Below are positions 8,024 to 17,495 of a DNA stretch of 64,000 nt, in pieces (the first letter of the stretch is position 1; each line of letters starts with the position of its first letter). The stretch is from Pseudoxanthomonas sp. CF385 (GTDB taxonomy: Bacteria; Pseudomonadota; Gammaproteobacteria; Xanthomonadales; Xanthomonadaceae). The stretch is from positions 744,001-808,000 of the forward strand of contig NZ_FNKZ01000002.1 in assembly GCF_900104255.1 (NCBI RefSeq), given 5' to 3'. The notes below the pieces were generated by a model that ran no database searches, was not told the DNA's origin, and saw only the letters and a program-made list of their open reading frames with translations. A program made the translations under genes and the position numbers.

Positions 8024-8845
8024 CTATCGCGCGCCATACAACTCCTTTCTCGGCGCACCGGTGATCTCGGCCGCCAGCTTGGCGGCGAGGGAGGGCGGCA
8101 GGTGCTCGTTGAGCAGTGCGTAGACGCGACGGCCCTCCACCAACTGCGCCGTCTCGTCGTCGGCCGCGCCCTGCACCATCACGACGAACTCGCCTTTGCG
8201 TTGGTTGTCGTCGGCCTCGACGCGCCCCTGCAGGTCGGCCAGCGTGCCGTCGAGGACGGTTTCGAACAGCTTGGTCAGTTCGCGCGCCAGCACCGCCGGG
8301 CGGTCGTCGCCGAACGCGGCCCGCATGTCCGCCAGCGATTCGGCGATGCGGTGCGAGGACTCATAGAAGACCAGGGTGCGGGGTTCGCCCGCGAGCCGCT
8401 GCAGCTGCTCGCGCCGCGCGGAGGCCTTGGCCGGCAGGAAGCCTTCGAACGTGAACCGATCACTCGGTAGCCCGGCCACGCTGAGCGCGGCGATGGCGGC
8501 GCAGGCGCCCGGCAGCGGACTGACCTTGATCCCGGCCGCGCGCGCCGCGCGCACCAGGCGGAAACCGGGATCGCTGACCAGCGGCGTGCCCGCGTCGCTG
8601 ACCAGCGCCAGCGATTCGCCGGCCGCCAACCGCTCCACCACGCGCTGCGCCAGCGCATCCTCGTTGTGTTCATGCAGCGCGACCAACGGCGTGGACACAC
8701 CGAAATGGGCCAGCAGCTGACCGCTGCGCCGTGTGTCCTCGGCGCAGATGGCCGCGACGGAGCGCAGCACCTCCAGGGCACGCGGGGTCAGGTCGCCGAG
8801 ATTGCCGATGGGGGTGGCGACGATGAACAGGGTTCCGGCGGGCAT
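8024..8845 (-). CDS. rsmI: 16S rRNA (cytidine1402-2'-O)-methyltransferase RsmI
   Basis: A 273-residue enzyme that 2'-O-methylates C1402 of 16S rRNA in the P-site region, using SAM. It shows the tetrapyrrole-methylase fold motifs: FIVATPIGNLGDLTPRAL near the N terminus, AEDTRRSGQLL, LVSDAGTPLVSDPG and LPGACAAIAALSVAGLPSD. The start at 8845 is chosen because it sits just before the first conserved motif and has AAGGAG upstream; a longer in-frame reading adds 46 non-conserved residues. It is divergent from lpoA-yraN, the same neighbourhood as yraL-yraM-yraN of E. coli. Confidence 0.95.
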   Translation of the reverse strand: MPAGTLFIVATPIGNLGDLTPRALEVLRSVAAICAEDTRRSGQLLAHFGVSTPLVALHEHNEDALAQRVVERLAAGESLALVSDAGTPLVSDPGFRLVRAARAAGIKVSPLPGACAAIAALSVAGLPSDRFTFEGFLPAKASARREQLQRLAGEPRTLVFYESSHRIAESLADMRAAFGDDRPAVLARELTKLFETVLDGTLADLQGRVEADDNQRKGEFVVMVQGAADDETAQLVEGRRVYALLNEHLPPSLAAKLAAEITGAPRKELYGAR

Positions 8846-8870
8846 TCCAGTGAGGCTCCTTGGCTGAGGG

Positions 8871-8876
8871 TAGAAT
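8871..8876 (+). promoter_or_regulatory. Candidate -10 element of lpoA
   Basis: GGTAGAATCG carries a TAGAAT hexamer 31 bases before the lpoA start, in the short divergent spacer. No good -35 is visible. Confidence 0.35.
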
Positions 8877-8907
8877 CGTAGCCGGTTCCCCTGCCTGAAC
8901 ACCGACG

Positions 8908-10326
8908 ATGCCCATGGACCTGCAAGTTGCCCGCACGATTTCCACTCGCGTGCGCCTAGGACGGACCCTCGTCGCGGTGGCATTGGCCCTGGGCCTGGCC
9001 AGCTGCGCCACCACCTCCGGCACCGGCCCCGTCACCTCGAGCGCGCGCGTCTCGCCGGCGTTCGCCAACGCTGCCACGCTGGCGCGCCAGGACGGCGGGC
9101 TCAGCGGCCAGGCACGCAGCGACAATGCGCGCGAGATCGACCGCCTGCTCGGCACGCTCGACGACGCCACCCTCGCCCGCGATGCCGCATCGCTGCCCGC
9201 CGGCGACCCGCTGTACAACTTCGCCGGTCGCGCGCTGCAGCGTCGCGGCCTGCCGCTGCCGCGCCCGTTCGATCGTGGCGCGCAGTGGCATTTCGATGCC
9301 GGCAACCGGCCCGCCGCGGATGCGGATGGCTATCGCCCGCCGATGAAGCTGGCCGTGCTGCTGCCGCTCTCGGGCAACCTGGCCACGGCGGCCGCGCCGG
9401 TGCGCGACGGCCTGCTCGCCGGCTATTACGGCGAGCGTCGCCGTCGTCCGGACATCCAGTTCTACGACACCACCGGCACCGCCGCCGGTGCGACGGCGGC
9501 GTACGCGCGCGCCGCCGCGGAAGGCGCGGACTTCGTGGTCGGTCCGCTGGGTCGCGATGAAGTGAGCGCCCTGTTCCAGCAGCCCGATCTCGCCGTGCCG
9601 ATGCTGGTGCTCAACCGCGGCACCGTGGCGCCGCCCGACGGCAAGGCCGGTTTCTCGCTCGCGCCGGAAGACGACGGCATCGCCGCCGCCGAGTACGTGC
9701 TGGCGCGCGAACGCAAGACCGTCCTGATCATCGAAGGCAGCGACGACAATGGCCGCCGCGCTTCGCAGGCCTTCCGTGAACGCTTCGCCGAACGCGGCGG
9801 CAAGGTCGCGCGCGTGATCAGCGTGCCGGAAACGCCGGGCGACCTGTCCTCTCCGCTCGCCGCCGCCGTGCAGGAAGGCGTGGATGCCGTGTTCCTGGCC
9901 GTGCGTGGCGGCACCGCGCGCAGCCTGACGCCGCAGCTGGCCCTCGCCGGGCTGGGCGGCAAGACCCGCGTGGGCACGTCGCAGCTGACGTCCGGCACCG
10001 GCAAGCCCGAAGACGATGCAGCGCTGGACGGCATCGTCTTCCCGACCGAAACCTGGACCTCGCGCGGCCTTGCCGCGCTGCCGGCCGCCAGTGTTGCCGG
10101 CGAGCGCGTGCCGACGGCGCGCGGTCCGGCGGCGCGCCTGTTCGCGTTCGGTTACGACGCCTGGTTGCTGACGGCCTACCTCGAAAAACTCGCGCTCGGC
10201 GCCAACACCGAACTCCGCGGCGCGACCGGTCGCCTGCAGCTCGACGGCTTCGGCAACGTCGTGCGCGCGCCGTCGTGGTCCATCTTCAGTGGCGGACAGG
10301 CGGTGCCCGTCGCCGATGGCGGCTGA
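8908..10326 (+). CDS. lpoA: LpoA/LppC-type penicillin-binding protein activator lipoprotein
   Basis: A 472-residue lipoprotein. The signal sequence ends in the lipobox LASC, giving an outer-membrane-anchored Cys near residue 32. The C-terminal part has the periplasmic-binding-protein-like LppC domain ([20 protein letters not shown], then [19 protein letters not shown]). In E. coli LpoA binds and stimulates the peptidoglycan synthase PBP1A. Here the N-terminal helical domain is short, so the protein is smaller than the enteric version. An internal ATG two codons downstream (8914) is an alternative start. The gene overlaps yraN by about 11 bases, implying translational coupling. Confidence 0.85.
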   Translation: MPMDLQVARTISTRVRLGRTLVAVALALGLASCATTSGTGPVTSSARVSPAFANAATLARQDGGLSGQARSDNAREIDRLLGTLDDATLARDAASLPAGDPLYNFAGRALQRRGLPLPRPFDRGAQWHFDAGNRPAADADGYRPPMKLAVLLPLSGNLATAAAPVRDGLLAGYYGERRRRPDIQFYDTTGTAAGATAAYARAAAEGADFVVGPLGRDEVSALFQQPDLAVPMLVLNRGTVAPPDGKAGFSLAPEDDGIAAAEYVLARERKTVLIIEGSDDNGRRASQAFRERFAERGGKVARVISVPETPGDLSSPLAAAVQEGVDAVFLAVRGGTARSLTPQLALAGLGGKTRVGTSQLTSGTGKPEDDAALDGIVFPTETWTSRGLAALPAASVAGERVPTARGPAARLFAFGYDAWLLTAYLEKLALGANTELRGATGRLQLDGFGNVVRAPSWSIFSGGQAVPVADGG

Positions 10327-10693
10327 TCGCCGCACCGACGGACGCACGGCCGAAGCCGCGGCCCGCACCCTGCTGCTGAAGGCCGGCCTCACCGACATCG
10401 CCGCCAACGCGGCGTATCGCGGTGGCGAGATCGACCTGGTGATGCGCGATGGCACCGGCACCGTGGTGTTCGTCGAAGTCCGGTTCCGTCGCTCGCGCGC
10501 CTTCGGCGGTGGCGCCGCCTCGGTCGACGCCGGCAAGCGCCGCCGCATCGTGCACGCGGCGCAGCGCTTCCTGCAGGATCATCCTGCCTACGCCCACGCG
10601 CCGTGCCGCTTCGACGTCATCGACGCCGACGGCGATCCCGCGGCGCCGCGGCTGGACTGGATCCGCGACGCCTTCCGCGCCGACGACATCTGA
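10316..10693 (+). CDS. yraN: YraN/UPF0102 nuclease-like protein
   Basis: About 125 residues. It shows the UPF0102 signature [20 protein letters not shown], an endonuclease-fold motif with the Asp and Glu-x-Val residues of a PD-(D/E)xK site, followed by RRSRAFGGG and a conserved Lys/Arg patch. Family members are associated with DNA processing, but the substrate is unproven. ATG 10316 overlaps the end of lpoA; an upstream in-frame GTG/ATG at 10289 would add nine residues. It converges on the FAD-binding gene with only four bases between stops. Confidence 0.9.
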   Translation: MAADRRTDGRTAEAAARTLLLKAGLTDIAANAAYRGGEIDLVMRDGTGTVVFVEVRFRRSRAFGGGAASVDAGKRRRIVHAAQRFLQDHPAYAHAPCRFDVIDADGDPAAPRLDWIRDAFRADDI

Positions 10694-10697
10694 CGCC

Positions 10698-12101
10698 TTA
10701 CAAGCCTGCGGAGAGCGCGAGTTCACGTGCGACTGCGCCTCGTCGCGTGACGCCCGCGTGCGCGGTTTCGCGCAGGCGCACGGCCAAGGCCGCCGCCGCC
10801 GCGCGCAGTTCGGGGACCGCCGTGATTTCCCACGATTGCCCGCGCAGCAGCGGCCCGAGGCAGAACAGCCCGCGCACGGTGTCACCGTTGCGATCGCGCA
10901 CTTGCAGGTCGTCGCCTGCTTCCACGCCCAGCCCGTGCGGATCCGCCGCCAGCAGACCGGCCTCGTACAGGTGCGACACCAGCGGATGGGTGCTGCGCAC
11001 GATGTCGGTGTCCAGGCCGGTGGCGCGGATGACGTAGTCGTACTGCTCGACATCGACGCGGTCCTGTCCGCGCCCCCGCAGCAGCACTTCCGCACCCTGG
11101 GCTCGCAGGCCGGCACGCAGCAGGCGCGCAGGTCGTACCTGCAGCTGGCCGCTGACCTGGAGCGAGGCGAGCGTCTCCGCCACGCGCGGTGCGATGCGAT
11201 GGCGCGCGGCCTCCCAGTAGGCGCGGACATGGCGCAGGAAGCGTGCGCGTTCCGCGTGCGGCAGGCTGCGCCAGAACGGCTGCGTGTGCGGCCGCAACGC
11301 ATCCACCGCCGCGCGCCAGTCCGGCGCCACGTGCACCACCGAGCGCACCGCCGACAGCAGCGTGCGCACACTGCGGCCACGCAACGCAAGCTGCACGCTG
11401 GGCGGGAGTTCGATCGCGGCGCCCGGCACTTCGGCATGCGCCTGCGGCAGCCGGCCATGACGGGAGATCGCAACGAGCGCGCCGCGATGGCCACGTGCGG
11501 CGAGCGTGGCCACCACATCGGCCATCGTCAGGCCCGTGCCGACGATGAGCACGCGCGCTTCGGCGGGGATGCGATCCAGCGCATCGTCCTGCCAGGGCCA
11601 TCCGATGTAGCGCGCGCTGTGCGCCAGCCGCGGACCGATGCCCGCCAGCCGTTGCGGCGGCAGCGCGCCGACGGCGAGCACCACGCGATCGCTGGCGAAA
11701 TAACCGCCGTCATCCAGATGCACGCGGAACCCTTCGCCGATGCGACTGACGGCGACGGCCTCTTGCCGTACCAGCGACAGATTCGTCGCCGTTTCGTTGG
11801 CTTCGCGCAGGCGCTCGGCCAGATAGTCGCCATACGCCAGGCGCGGCAGGAATTCCTCCTTTCCTCGCGCGCCCAGGCTCAACCAGCGCGCGAAGCCGGC
11901 CGCATCGTCCGGGTGCGCGCCGAGCTGGCCCGCGCGCACGTTCAGCAGGTGCTCCGGCCGCGCTTCGCCGTAGGCCACGCCGCGGGCGAACGTCTCGTCC
12001 ACGCCGACGAGGCAGACGTCCGGTGCGCCCGGCTGCGATGAGGCGAGCAACGTCGCCAGGGTGCTGCCGCTGAAACCCGCTCCCACGATGGTGATGCGCA
12101 T
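10698..12101 (-). CDS. FAD/NAD(P)-binding oxidoreductase-like protein
   Basis: A 467-residue flavoprotein. The N terminus ITIVGAGFSGSTLATLLA is a GxGxxG dinucleotide fold. VAYGEARPEHLLNVRAGQLG and DDAAGFARWL are typical of the NAD_binding_9 group (FAD-NAD(P)-binding proteins of unclear substrate). A second nucleotide motif, VLIVGTGLTMADVV, occurs near the middle. The substrate is unknown; the group includes proteins resembling hydroxylases and disulfide-linked oxidoreductases. It stands alone, with 234 bases separating it from the divergent FAD oxidase gene. Confidence 0.8.
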   Translation of the reverse strand: MRITIVGAGFSGSTLATLLASSQPGAPDVCLVGVDETFARGVAYGEARPEHLLNVRAGQLGAHPDDAAGFARWLSLGARGKEEFLPRLAYGDYLAERLREANETATNLSLVRQEAVAVSRIGEGFRVHLDDGGYFASDRVVLAVGALPPQRLAGIGPRLAHSARYIGWPWQDDALDRIPAEARVLIVGTGLTMADVVATLAARGHRGALVAISRHGRLPQAHAEVPGAAIELPPSVQLALRGRSVRTLLSAVRSVVHVAPDWRAAVDALRPHTQPFWRSLPHAERARFLRHVRAYWEAARHRIAPRVAETLASLQVSGQLQVRPARLLRAGLRAQGAEVLLRGRGQDRVDVEQYDYVIRATGLDTDIVRSTHPLVSHLYEAGLLAADPHGLGVEAGDDLQVRDRNGDTVRGLFCLGPLLRGQSWEITAVPELRAAAAALAVRLRETAHAGVTRRGAVARELALSAGL

Positions 12102-12126
12102 GAGGTGTCTCCGGTCGATTGGGCCG

Positions 12127-12150
12127 GGCGATTTCTAACAGGCGATTTCT
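12127..12150. repeat. Direct repeat GGCGATTTCT in a divergent spacer
   Basis: GGCGATTTCT occurs at 12127-12136 and 12141-12150, 14 bases apart start to start, between the FAD/NAD(P) gene and the FAD oxidase. It could be a regulator half-site pair on one face of the helix. No regulator is encoded nearby. Confidence 0.35.
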
Positions 12151-12323
12151 CGGGGGATGTAAGGAATCGGTTATCGCATCGACGTGGCATCGAGCCGTGC
12201 GCCGATGCGCCACGCGCAGACGTTGATTTACCGGGCCTGACGCCCTGCCCGTCACCGTCATGGCCATCCGCCATCAGTACATGCCGCCGTCGCATCAAGG
12301 CAGGACGCCACGCGGCGAATCCG

Positions 12324-12329
12324 TAGAAT
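12324..12329 (+). promoter_or_regulatory. -10 element implying a near-leaderless FAD oxidase mRNA
   Basis: CCGTAGAATGCACG places TAGAAT only 6 bases before ATG 12336. Transcription would begin at or very near the start codon, and no Shine-Dalgarno sequence is present, consistent with a leaderless message. Confidence 0.4.
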
Positions 12330-12335
12330 GCACGC

Positions 12336-13712
12336 ATGGATGCAACGCTGCCCCCTGACCTGCACGCTGCGATGTCGGCCCGCCTCGGCGATGGCTGGCT
12401 GACCGGCGAGGCGTGCCGCCCGTTCGGTGGCGACGATTCGCGTCGCTGGGCGATGCCCTCGGCCGTCGCATTGCCCAGCACGCAGGACGATGTCGTCGCG
12501 CTCGTACGGGCGTGTCGCGAGCATCGGATGCCGATCGTCGCGCGGGGTGCGGGGACGGGCACGACGGGTGCTGCCGTGCCCACGCAGGGCGGCGTGGTGG
12601 TGTCGTTTGCGCGGATGAACCGCATCCTCGAGGTCCGCGCGGCGGACCGGTGCGTGGTGGTGGAGCCGGGCGTCCTCAATGGCGAGCTGCAGCAGGCGTT
12701 GATGCCGCACGGCCTCTTCTGGCCACCGGACCCCTCCAGCGCCGACCTCTGCAGCATCGGCGGCAATCTTGCCACCAACGCCGGGGGCCCGCGCGCCGTG
12801 AAGTACGGCACCGCGCGCGACAACGTGCTGGGCCTGGTCGCGGTCACCGGTACCGGCGACCTGATCCGATGCGGCGGCGCCTACACCAAGGACGCCACCG
12901 GCTACGACCTGACCCACCTCATCGTCGGCAGCGAGGGCACGCTGGCGCTGGTCGTCGAAGCGACCCTGAAGCTGTCGCCGCGCCCACGCGCACAAGCGGG
13001 CCTGCGCGTGCTCTACCGCGATGCCGCGACGGCCGCCAGTGCGGTCTCGCGGATCATGGCGCGACCGGCCACGCCGACGATGCTGGAGTTCATGGACCGC
13101 AGCGCCATCACGCTGATCCGGCGCAACGGCAGCGACGTTCCCGACGCCGGCGCGATGCTGCTGGTCGAGGCCGATGGCGACGACGACACCCTGCCCTATG
13201 CCCTGCAGGCGCTGGCCGAGGCCGCGGAGGGCGAAGGCATGATCGCGCTCGACGTCGCCGCCGACGGCAGTGCGCGCGACCGGCTGTGGTCGGCGCGTCG
13301 CGCGTTGTCGCCGGCGCTGCGCACCATCAAGCCGGGCAAGATCAACGAAGACGTGGTGGTGCCGGTGTCGCGCATTCCCGACCTGGTTGCGGCGATGGAG
13401 GCGCTTTCCGCCGAGGCATCGCTGCCGATCGTGGTGTTCGGCCACGCCGGCAACGGCAACCTGCACGTCAACATCATGTACGACGACGGCGATGCCGCTG
13501 AAACCGCGCGCGCGCACGCCGCCTTGCCGCGCGTCTTCGCCGAGGTGCTTGCCCTGGGCGGCACGCTGTCGGGCGAACACGGCATCGGCCTGAGCAAGCG
13601 CGACTTCATGGCCGATGCGTTCTCGCCGGCCACGCTGGCGACGATGCGCGCCATCAAGGCGGCCCTCGACCCGGACGGCATCCTCAATCCGGGCAAGGTG
13701 CTGCCGCCCTGA
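12336..13712 (+). CDS. FAD-linked oxidase, D-lactate/glycolate dehydrogenase-like
   Basis: A 458-residue member of the FAD_binding_4 / FAD-oxidase_C family. The N-terminal FAD domain shows ALPSTQDDVVALVRACREH, ARGAGTGTTGAA and IGGNLATNAGGPRAVKYGTA. The C-terminal cap domain shows VFGHAGNGNLHVNIM and GEHGIGLSKRDFM. Relatives oxidise D-2-hydroxyacids (D-lactate, glycolate, D-2-hydroxyglutarate) and pass electrons to quinone or cytochrome. Which of these it uses cannot be told from sequence; no glcE/glcF partner is adjacent, which favours a single-subunit D-lactate or 2-hydroxyacid dehydrogenase. The two-His motifs are intact. Confidence 0.85.
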   Translation: MDATLPPDLHAAMSARLGDGWLTGEACRPFGGDDSRRWAMPSAVALPSTQDDVVALVRACREHRMPIVARGAGTGTTGAAVPTQGGVVVSFARMNRILEVRAADRCVVVEPGVLNGELQQALMPHGLFWPPDPSSADLCSIGGNLATNAGGPRAVKYGTARDNVLGLVAVTGTGDLIRCGGAYTKDATGYDLTHLIVGSEGTLALVVEATLKLSPRPRAQAGLRVLYRDAATAASAVSRIMARPATPTMLEFMDRSAITLIRRNGSDVPDAGAMLLVEADGDDDTLPYALQALAEAAEGEGMIALDVAADGSARDRLWSARRALSPALRTIKPGKINEDVVVPVSRIPDLVAAMEALSAEASLPIVVFGHAGNGNLHVNIMYDDGDAAETARAHAALPRVFAEVLALGGTLSGEHGIGLSKRDFMADAFSPATLATMRAIKAALDPDGILNPGKVLPP

Positions 13713-13727
13713 CGGCGCGGGGCGAGG

Positions 13728-15308
13728 TCAGCGCAGCGGCACGCGCAGCCGCGACGGCGCAGCGGCCGGCGACGAGAAAGTCACCGTACCGCCCAGCCCA
13801 CTGGCTTCCGTGTAACGAGGGTCGTGCGTGTCGATCACCAGCACCAGGCGATGGCCGGCCGGCACGCGCGCCGCGTTGGCTTCCAGCGTCATGTCGAGGG
13901 TGCGCGCCTGTCCGGCCACGGCGCCGCGCAGGCTGTAGGGCTTGTGCGTGATCAGCGTGCCGGTGCCCCACGCATCCATGCTGTAGAGATAGGCGAACAG
14001 GGTGACGTTGCGCTGGCTGGGCGTGACGGTCACACGCAACGTCGGCGATCCGGCCAGCGTACGCTCGCTCGCCATCGTCGGGCCTACCCACACGCCTGCA
14101 CCTGCGCGGTTCACCAGCGGCACCGATGCCGTCGTCGGCGCGCCCAGGCCTTGCAGCAGACCACTGAGCAGGACCACACCGGAATCGGCGACCGTCGGAA
14201 TGCCGGTGGCGATGCGATGGCTCCACCCCGTCGACGTGCCGCCGACCAGCGCGCCTGTGGGCGCGAGCCATCCGCTGGGGGCGGCCAGACCGTATTCGGT
14301 GGGCGCCGCCTGCACCGCATTCCAGTCCGCGTACGACAGCCAGCGCCCCTCCCGCGTGGACAACCGTACCGGCGCTTCACCGTCCACGCCGTTGAGCCGA
14401 CCCTTCAGGTGGCGGTCGAACCAGCGCGTCGCCGCGTCGTACACCTGATTGGGCAGGCCCAGTGCACCGGGCAGCTCCGCGGTGGCGTGGTCGCCCTGGC
14501 TGAAGACCAACTGCTTCGGCACGCGCAAGCGGTTATAGAAGTCCACGTACTGGTTGGGCGGGAACAGGCCGTCGTTGAACGCATTGGCCAGCAGTACCGC
14601 CGTGCCCTGCCGGTTGAGCGCATCCACTTCATGCACCACGCCGCGCGGGCGCGCCTGCGGCAGGAAGCCCTGTACCGCGCCGTCGAAGTCGCCAAGCACG
14701 GCATGCGCCGTGATGCGCGCGAGGTCCGGCCCCGGTCGGCCGGTCGCCACGCCCGCCGCGACCAGCAGGGTGACACCCTGCTCGCTGACGGTCTGGTGCG
14801 CGTAGAGCGACGTTTCCAGGTCCGCCCAGCCGCTCAGCGCCGCCACCGCACGGATGCGGGGATCGCGCGCCGCGGCCAGCAGACTGGTGCCTGCGCCGTA
14901 GGAGATGCCGGACGCACCGATCGCGTTCGGATTCGCCGGCGTGTGCGCCAGCGCCCAGTCGATGACGGCGCTGACATCCTCGACCGTCGCCGGTCCGGCG
15001 ATATCGATCTGGCCTGCCGAATCCCAGAAGCCGCGCGAGGTGTAGCTGACAACGACATAGCCGTTCGACGCGAGCTGGCTGGCGCGGCCGACGTATTCCA
15101 GGTTGGGCAGCGCCCAGCTGGCCGGCATGACGATCAGCGGGAACGGGCCGTTGCCCTGTCCCTGCGGCACCAGCACCAGCGCGCCGAGCTCGGTGCCGTC
15201 CCAACTGCGGATGCGTTCGTAGGTCTTGCTGTAACCGGCGGCCAGGGCCGTCGAAGAGAACACGAGCAACACGACGGCCAGCAGGCCGCGCCAGACGGAT
15301 CGGTTCAT
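13728..15308 (-). CDS. Secreted CocE/NonD (S15-like) alpha/beta hydrolase
   Basis: A 526-residue exported hydrolase. The start at 15308 gives MNRSVWRGLLAVVLLVFSST then ALAAG, a clean Sec signal; a longer reading to 15455 adds 49 unrelated residues. The catalytic fold shows LIVMPASWALPNLEY, YTSRGFWDSAG and the nucleophile elbow GASGISYGAGTS (Ser in GxSxG). The C-terminal jelly-roll part is typical of Xaa-Pro dipeptidyl peptidase/CocE proteins. It is predicted to cleave esters or X-Pro peptides in the periplasm or outside the cell. It converges on the FAD oxidase gene (15 bases) and lies 143 bases beyond thiL. Confidence 0.82.
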   Translation of the reverse strand: MNRSVWRGLLAVVLLVFSSTALAAGYSKTYERIRSWDGTELGALVLVPQGQGNGPFPLIVMPASWALPNLEYVGRASQLASNGYVVVSYTSRGFWDSAGQIDIAGPATVEDVSAVIDWALAHTPANPNAIGASGISYGAGTSLLAAARDPRIRAVAALSGWADLETSLYAHQTVSEQGVTLLVAAGVATGRPGPDLARITAHAVLGDFDGAVQGFLPQARPRGVVHEVDALNRQGTAVLLANAFNDGLFPPNQYVDFYNRLRVPKQLVFSQGDHATAELPGALGLPNQVYDAATRWFDRHLKGRLNGVDGEAPVRLSTREGRWLSYADWNAVQAAPTEYGLAAPSGWLAPTGALVGGTSTGWSHRIATGIPTVADSGVVLLSGLLQGLGAPTTASVPLVNRAGAGVWVGPTMASERTLAGSPTLRVTVTPSQRNVTLFAYLYSMDAWGTGTLITHKPYSLRGAVAGQARTLDMTLEANAARVPAGHRLVLVIDTHDPRYTEASGLGGTVTFSSPAAAPSRLRVPLR

Positions 15309-15451
15309 GCAGAGGTTCCTCACAGGCGAAGGCCGGGCCGGGGGGCCTGGCGGGAGAGCGATGCGATGGAACCCGTCGGGGGGAACGAGCGGACCGACCA
15401 TACCATCAGGTATGGGGGCGGCCACGCTGCGGTGCAGCGCGGCGTGGAGGC

Positions 15452-16408
15452 TCACTCGAAGTGGTCGTAACCCGTGCGTGGCGGCTGCCAGGCCGTACCG
15501 GCGGCATCGACGGCGACCACGGCGGTGCCCGCGGTGATGCGGCCGATGCGGGTGATGCGCAGATCCAGCCGGGAAGCGAGCGACGCGATGCGTTCGCGGT
15601 GCGATGCGTCGGCCGTGAAACAGAGCTCGTAATCGTCGCCGCCAGCGGCCTGCAGCGCGGCGCGCGCAACGTCGTCGAACGCGTCGCGCAGTGCCTCCGA
15701 CGCAGGTAAGGACGGGATTTCGATCCGTGCGCCCACGTCGCTGCGGGCGCAGATATGGCCAAGATCGGCGAGCAGACCGTCGGACACATCGACGCAGGCG
15801 CTTGCCAGCGCTGCCAGCGCTGCCAGCGCTCGCCCCGCATGCACGCGCGGCGTGGGGCGATCAAGGCGACGGCGCAGCGGATGCGCAGGTTCACGCTCCA
15901 GCAATACGAGCGCACCGGCGGCATCGCCCAGCGTGCCGGTCACCCAGACATCGTCCCCTACCTGCGCGCCATCACGACGCAGCGCGCTGCCGGCATCCAC
16001 GAAGCCCATGGCCGTCACCGACAGCGACAAGGGACCTCGTGTCGTATCACCGCCTACCAGCGCGATGCCGTGTTCGCCGGCCAGCGCGAGGAAGCCGTCG
16101 AGGAACGCGTCGATCCATGTCGCATCGGACTGTGGCAACGACAGCGACAGCGTGCACCAGGCAGGTTCGGCGCCCATCGCCGCGAGGTCGGACAGGTTCA
16201 CCGCCAGCGCCTTCCAGCCTATATCGGCGGGCGCGGTAACGCGCGGGAAATGCACGCCCTCGTTGAGCGTGTCGGCGGTGACGACCAGGTGCCGGCCCGG
16301 AGGCGGCGCCAGCAAGGCGGCGTCATCGCCGATGCCGAGCACGATGTCGTCGCGCGTCCCCACGCGGGCGCGGATACGGGCGATCAGGTCGAATTCGCCG
16401 GCGCCCAT
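15452..16408 (-). CDS. thiL: Thiamine-monophosphate kinase
   Basis: 318 residues. ThiL uses ATP to phosphorylate thiamine monophosphate to the active cofactor thiamine pyrophosphate. The start gives MGAGEFDLIARI. The metal- and ATP-binding motifs GIGDDAAL, TADTLNEGVHF, VGGDTTRGP, DVSDGLLADLGHI and GGDDYELCF are all present. It follows nusB by 50 bases, the common nusB-thiL order of proteobacteria. A tandem 9-bp repeat (15803-15829) encodes an Ala-Ala-Leu run just before DVSDGL. Confidence 0.96.
   Translation of the reverse strand: MGAGEFDLIARIRARVGTRDDIVLGIGDDAALLAPPPGRHLVVTADTLNEGVHFPRVTAPADIGWKALAVNLSDLAAMGAEPAWCTLSLSLPQSDATWIDAFLDGFLALAGEHGIALVGGDTTRGPLSLSVTAMGFVDAGSALRRDGAQVGDDVWVTGTLGDAAGALVLLEREPAHPLRRRLDRPTPRVHAGRALAALAALASACVDVSDGLLADLGHICARSDVGARIEIPSLPASEALRDAFDDVARAALQAAGGDDYELCFTADASHRERIASLASRLDLRITRIGRITAGTAVVAVDAAGTAWQPPRTGYDHFE
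15803..15829. repeat. Three tandem TGCCAGCGC units inside thiL
   Basis: Three perfect copies of a 9-base unit, in frame, encoding repeated Ala-Ala-Leu in ThiL. Copy number could vary by slippage without breaking the frame. Confidence 0.7.
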
Positions 16409-16458
16409 GGCGTCAGGCCGGCAGGCGGATCACGTCGCGCGCACCGCCGCCCATCGGG

Positions 16459-16926
16459 TCAGCGCCGCGCCTGCGCCTCGGCCGGGCGCCAGTCGACGGC
16501 GGCATGGTCGAGTACGCCGTTGACGTAGGTGTGGCCGTGTTCGGCACCGAAGCGCTTGGTGGTCTCGATGGCCTCGTTGATGACCACGCGGTACGGCACG
16601 TCCAGGCGATGGATCAGCTCGTATGCGGCGATGCGCAGCACGGCGCGCTCGATCGGGTCGACTTCTTCGACGGCACGGTCGAGGAAAGGCAGCAGCGCTT
16701 CGTCCAGCGAGGCGCGATGCCGCACCACGCCGCGCACCAGGTCCTCGAAGTACTCGAGGTCGGCGATCTCGTGGGCCTGCTCGTGCGCGAACTGCGCGAT
16801 CACCTGCCCCACTTCGCCGCCGGACATCTGCCACGCGTACACGGCCTGCAAAGCGCGGCGACGCGCGCGCGCGCGGGTGACCGGATCGACGCCGTCCTTG
16901 CGGTGGGAATGGGGATGTCGGCTCAC
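16459..16926 (-). CDS. nusB: Transcription antitermination factor NusB
   Basis: 155 residues. NusB binds boxA RNA with NusE (S10) during rRNA antitermination. It shows RRALQAVYAWQMSG near the N terminus, the central EYFEDLVRGVV, and the conserved ERAVLRIAAYELIHRLDVPY, then NEAIETTKRFG and the terminal FVNGVLD-like motif YVNGVLDHAA. It lies 38 bases downstream of ribH. The N terminus (HPHSHRKDG) is polar and not conserved, so the start could be slightly internal. Confidence 0.95.
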   Translation of the reverse strand: MSRHPHSHRKDGVDPVTRARARRRALQAVYAWQMSGGEVGQVIAQFAHEQAHEIADLEYFEDLVRGVVRHRASLDEALLPFLDRAVEEVDPIERAVLRIAAYELIHRLDVPYRVVINEAIETTKRFGAEHGHTYVNGVLDHAAVDWRPAEAQARR

Positions 16927-16964
16927 GGTGGCTCCTGTGCTGCGTGTTCGTTGCGTACGGATGA

Positions 16965-17432
16965 TCAGGCCAGCTGCGACAGCAGGTGCGCCATCTCGAT
17001 GGCGGCCAGCGCGGCCTCTTCGCCCTTGTTGCCGTGGCTGCCCCCTGCGCGGGCCTCGGCGTCCTCGATGCGTTCCACCGCCAGCACGCCGTTCAACACC
17101 GGCACGCCGGTGTCCAGTTGGACGCGCATCAGGCCTTCCGCGCAGCGGTCGGCGACATGTTCGTAGTGGCGGGTATCGCCGCGGATCACGCAGCCCAGCG
17201 CGACGATGGCGGCGTGGCGGTTGCCGGCCGCCAGGCGAGCCGCGGCCACCGGAATTTCCCAGGCACCGGGCACGCGCACCACGTCGACGGCGTCCTCACT
17301 CACGCCATTGCCGGCCAGGCTCTGGCGCGCACCGGCCACCAGCACATCGGTGATGCGCGGGTTCCAGCGGCTGGCGATGATCGCGAAGCGGGCGCCTTCG
17401 GGCGCGCGCAGATCGCCTTCGTAGTGGGACAT
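16965..17432 (-). CDS. ribH: 6,7-dimethyl-8-ribityllumazine synthase
   Basis: 155 residues. RibH condenses the ribityl pyrimidine with 3,4-dihydroxy-2-butanone 4-phosphate, the penultimate step of riboflavin synthesis. Seen motifs are [30 protein letters not shown], the catalytic loop [16 protein letters not shown] with its His, and [14 protein letters not shown]. It lies 63 bases downstream of ribBA in the riboswitch-controlled run. Confidence 0.97.
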   Translation of the reverse strand: MSHYEGDLRAPEGARFAIIASRWNPRITDVLVAGARQSLAGNGVSEDAVDVVRVPGAWEIPVAAARLAAGNRHAAIVALGCVIRGDTRHYEHVADRCAEGLMRVQLDTGVPVLNGVLAVERIEDAEARAGGSHGNKGEEAALAAIEMAHLLSQLA

Positions 17433-17495
17433 GGTGGGTTCCTTGGGGGTGGGAAAGTCTACCAGCCGGGGCGGCCCGGAGGCCGCCCGGCGCGG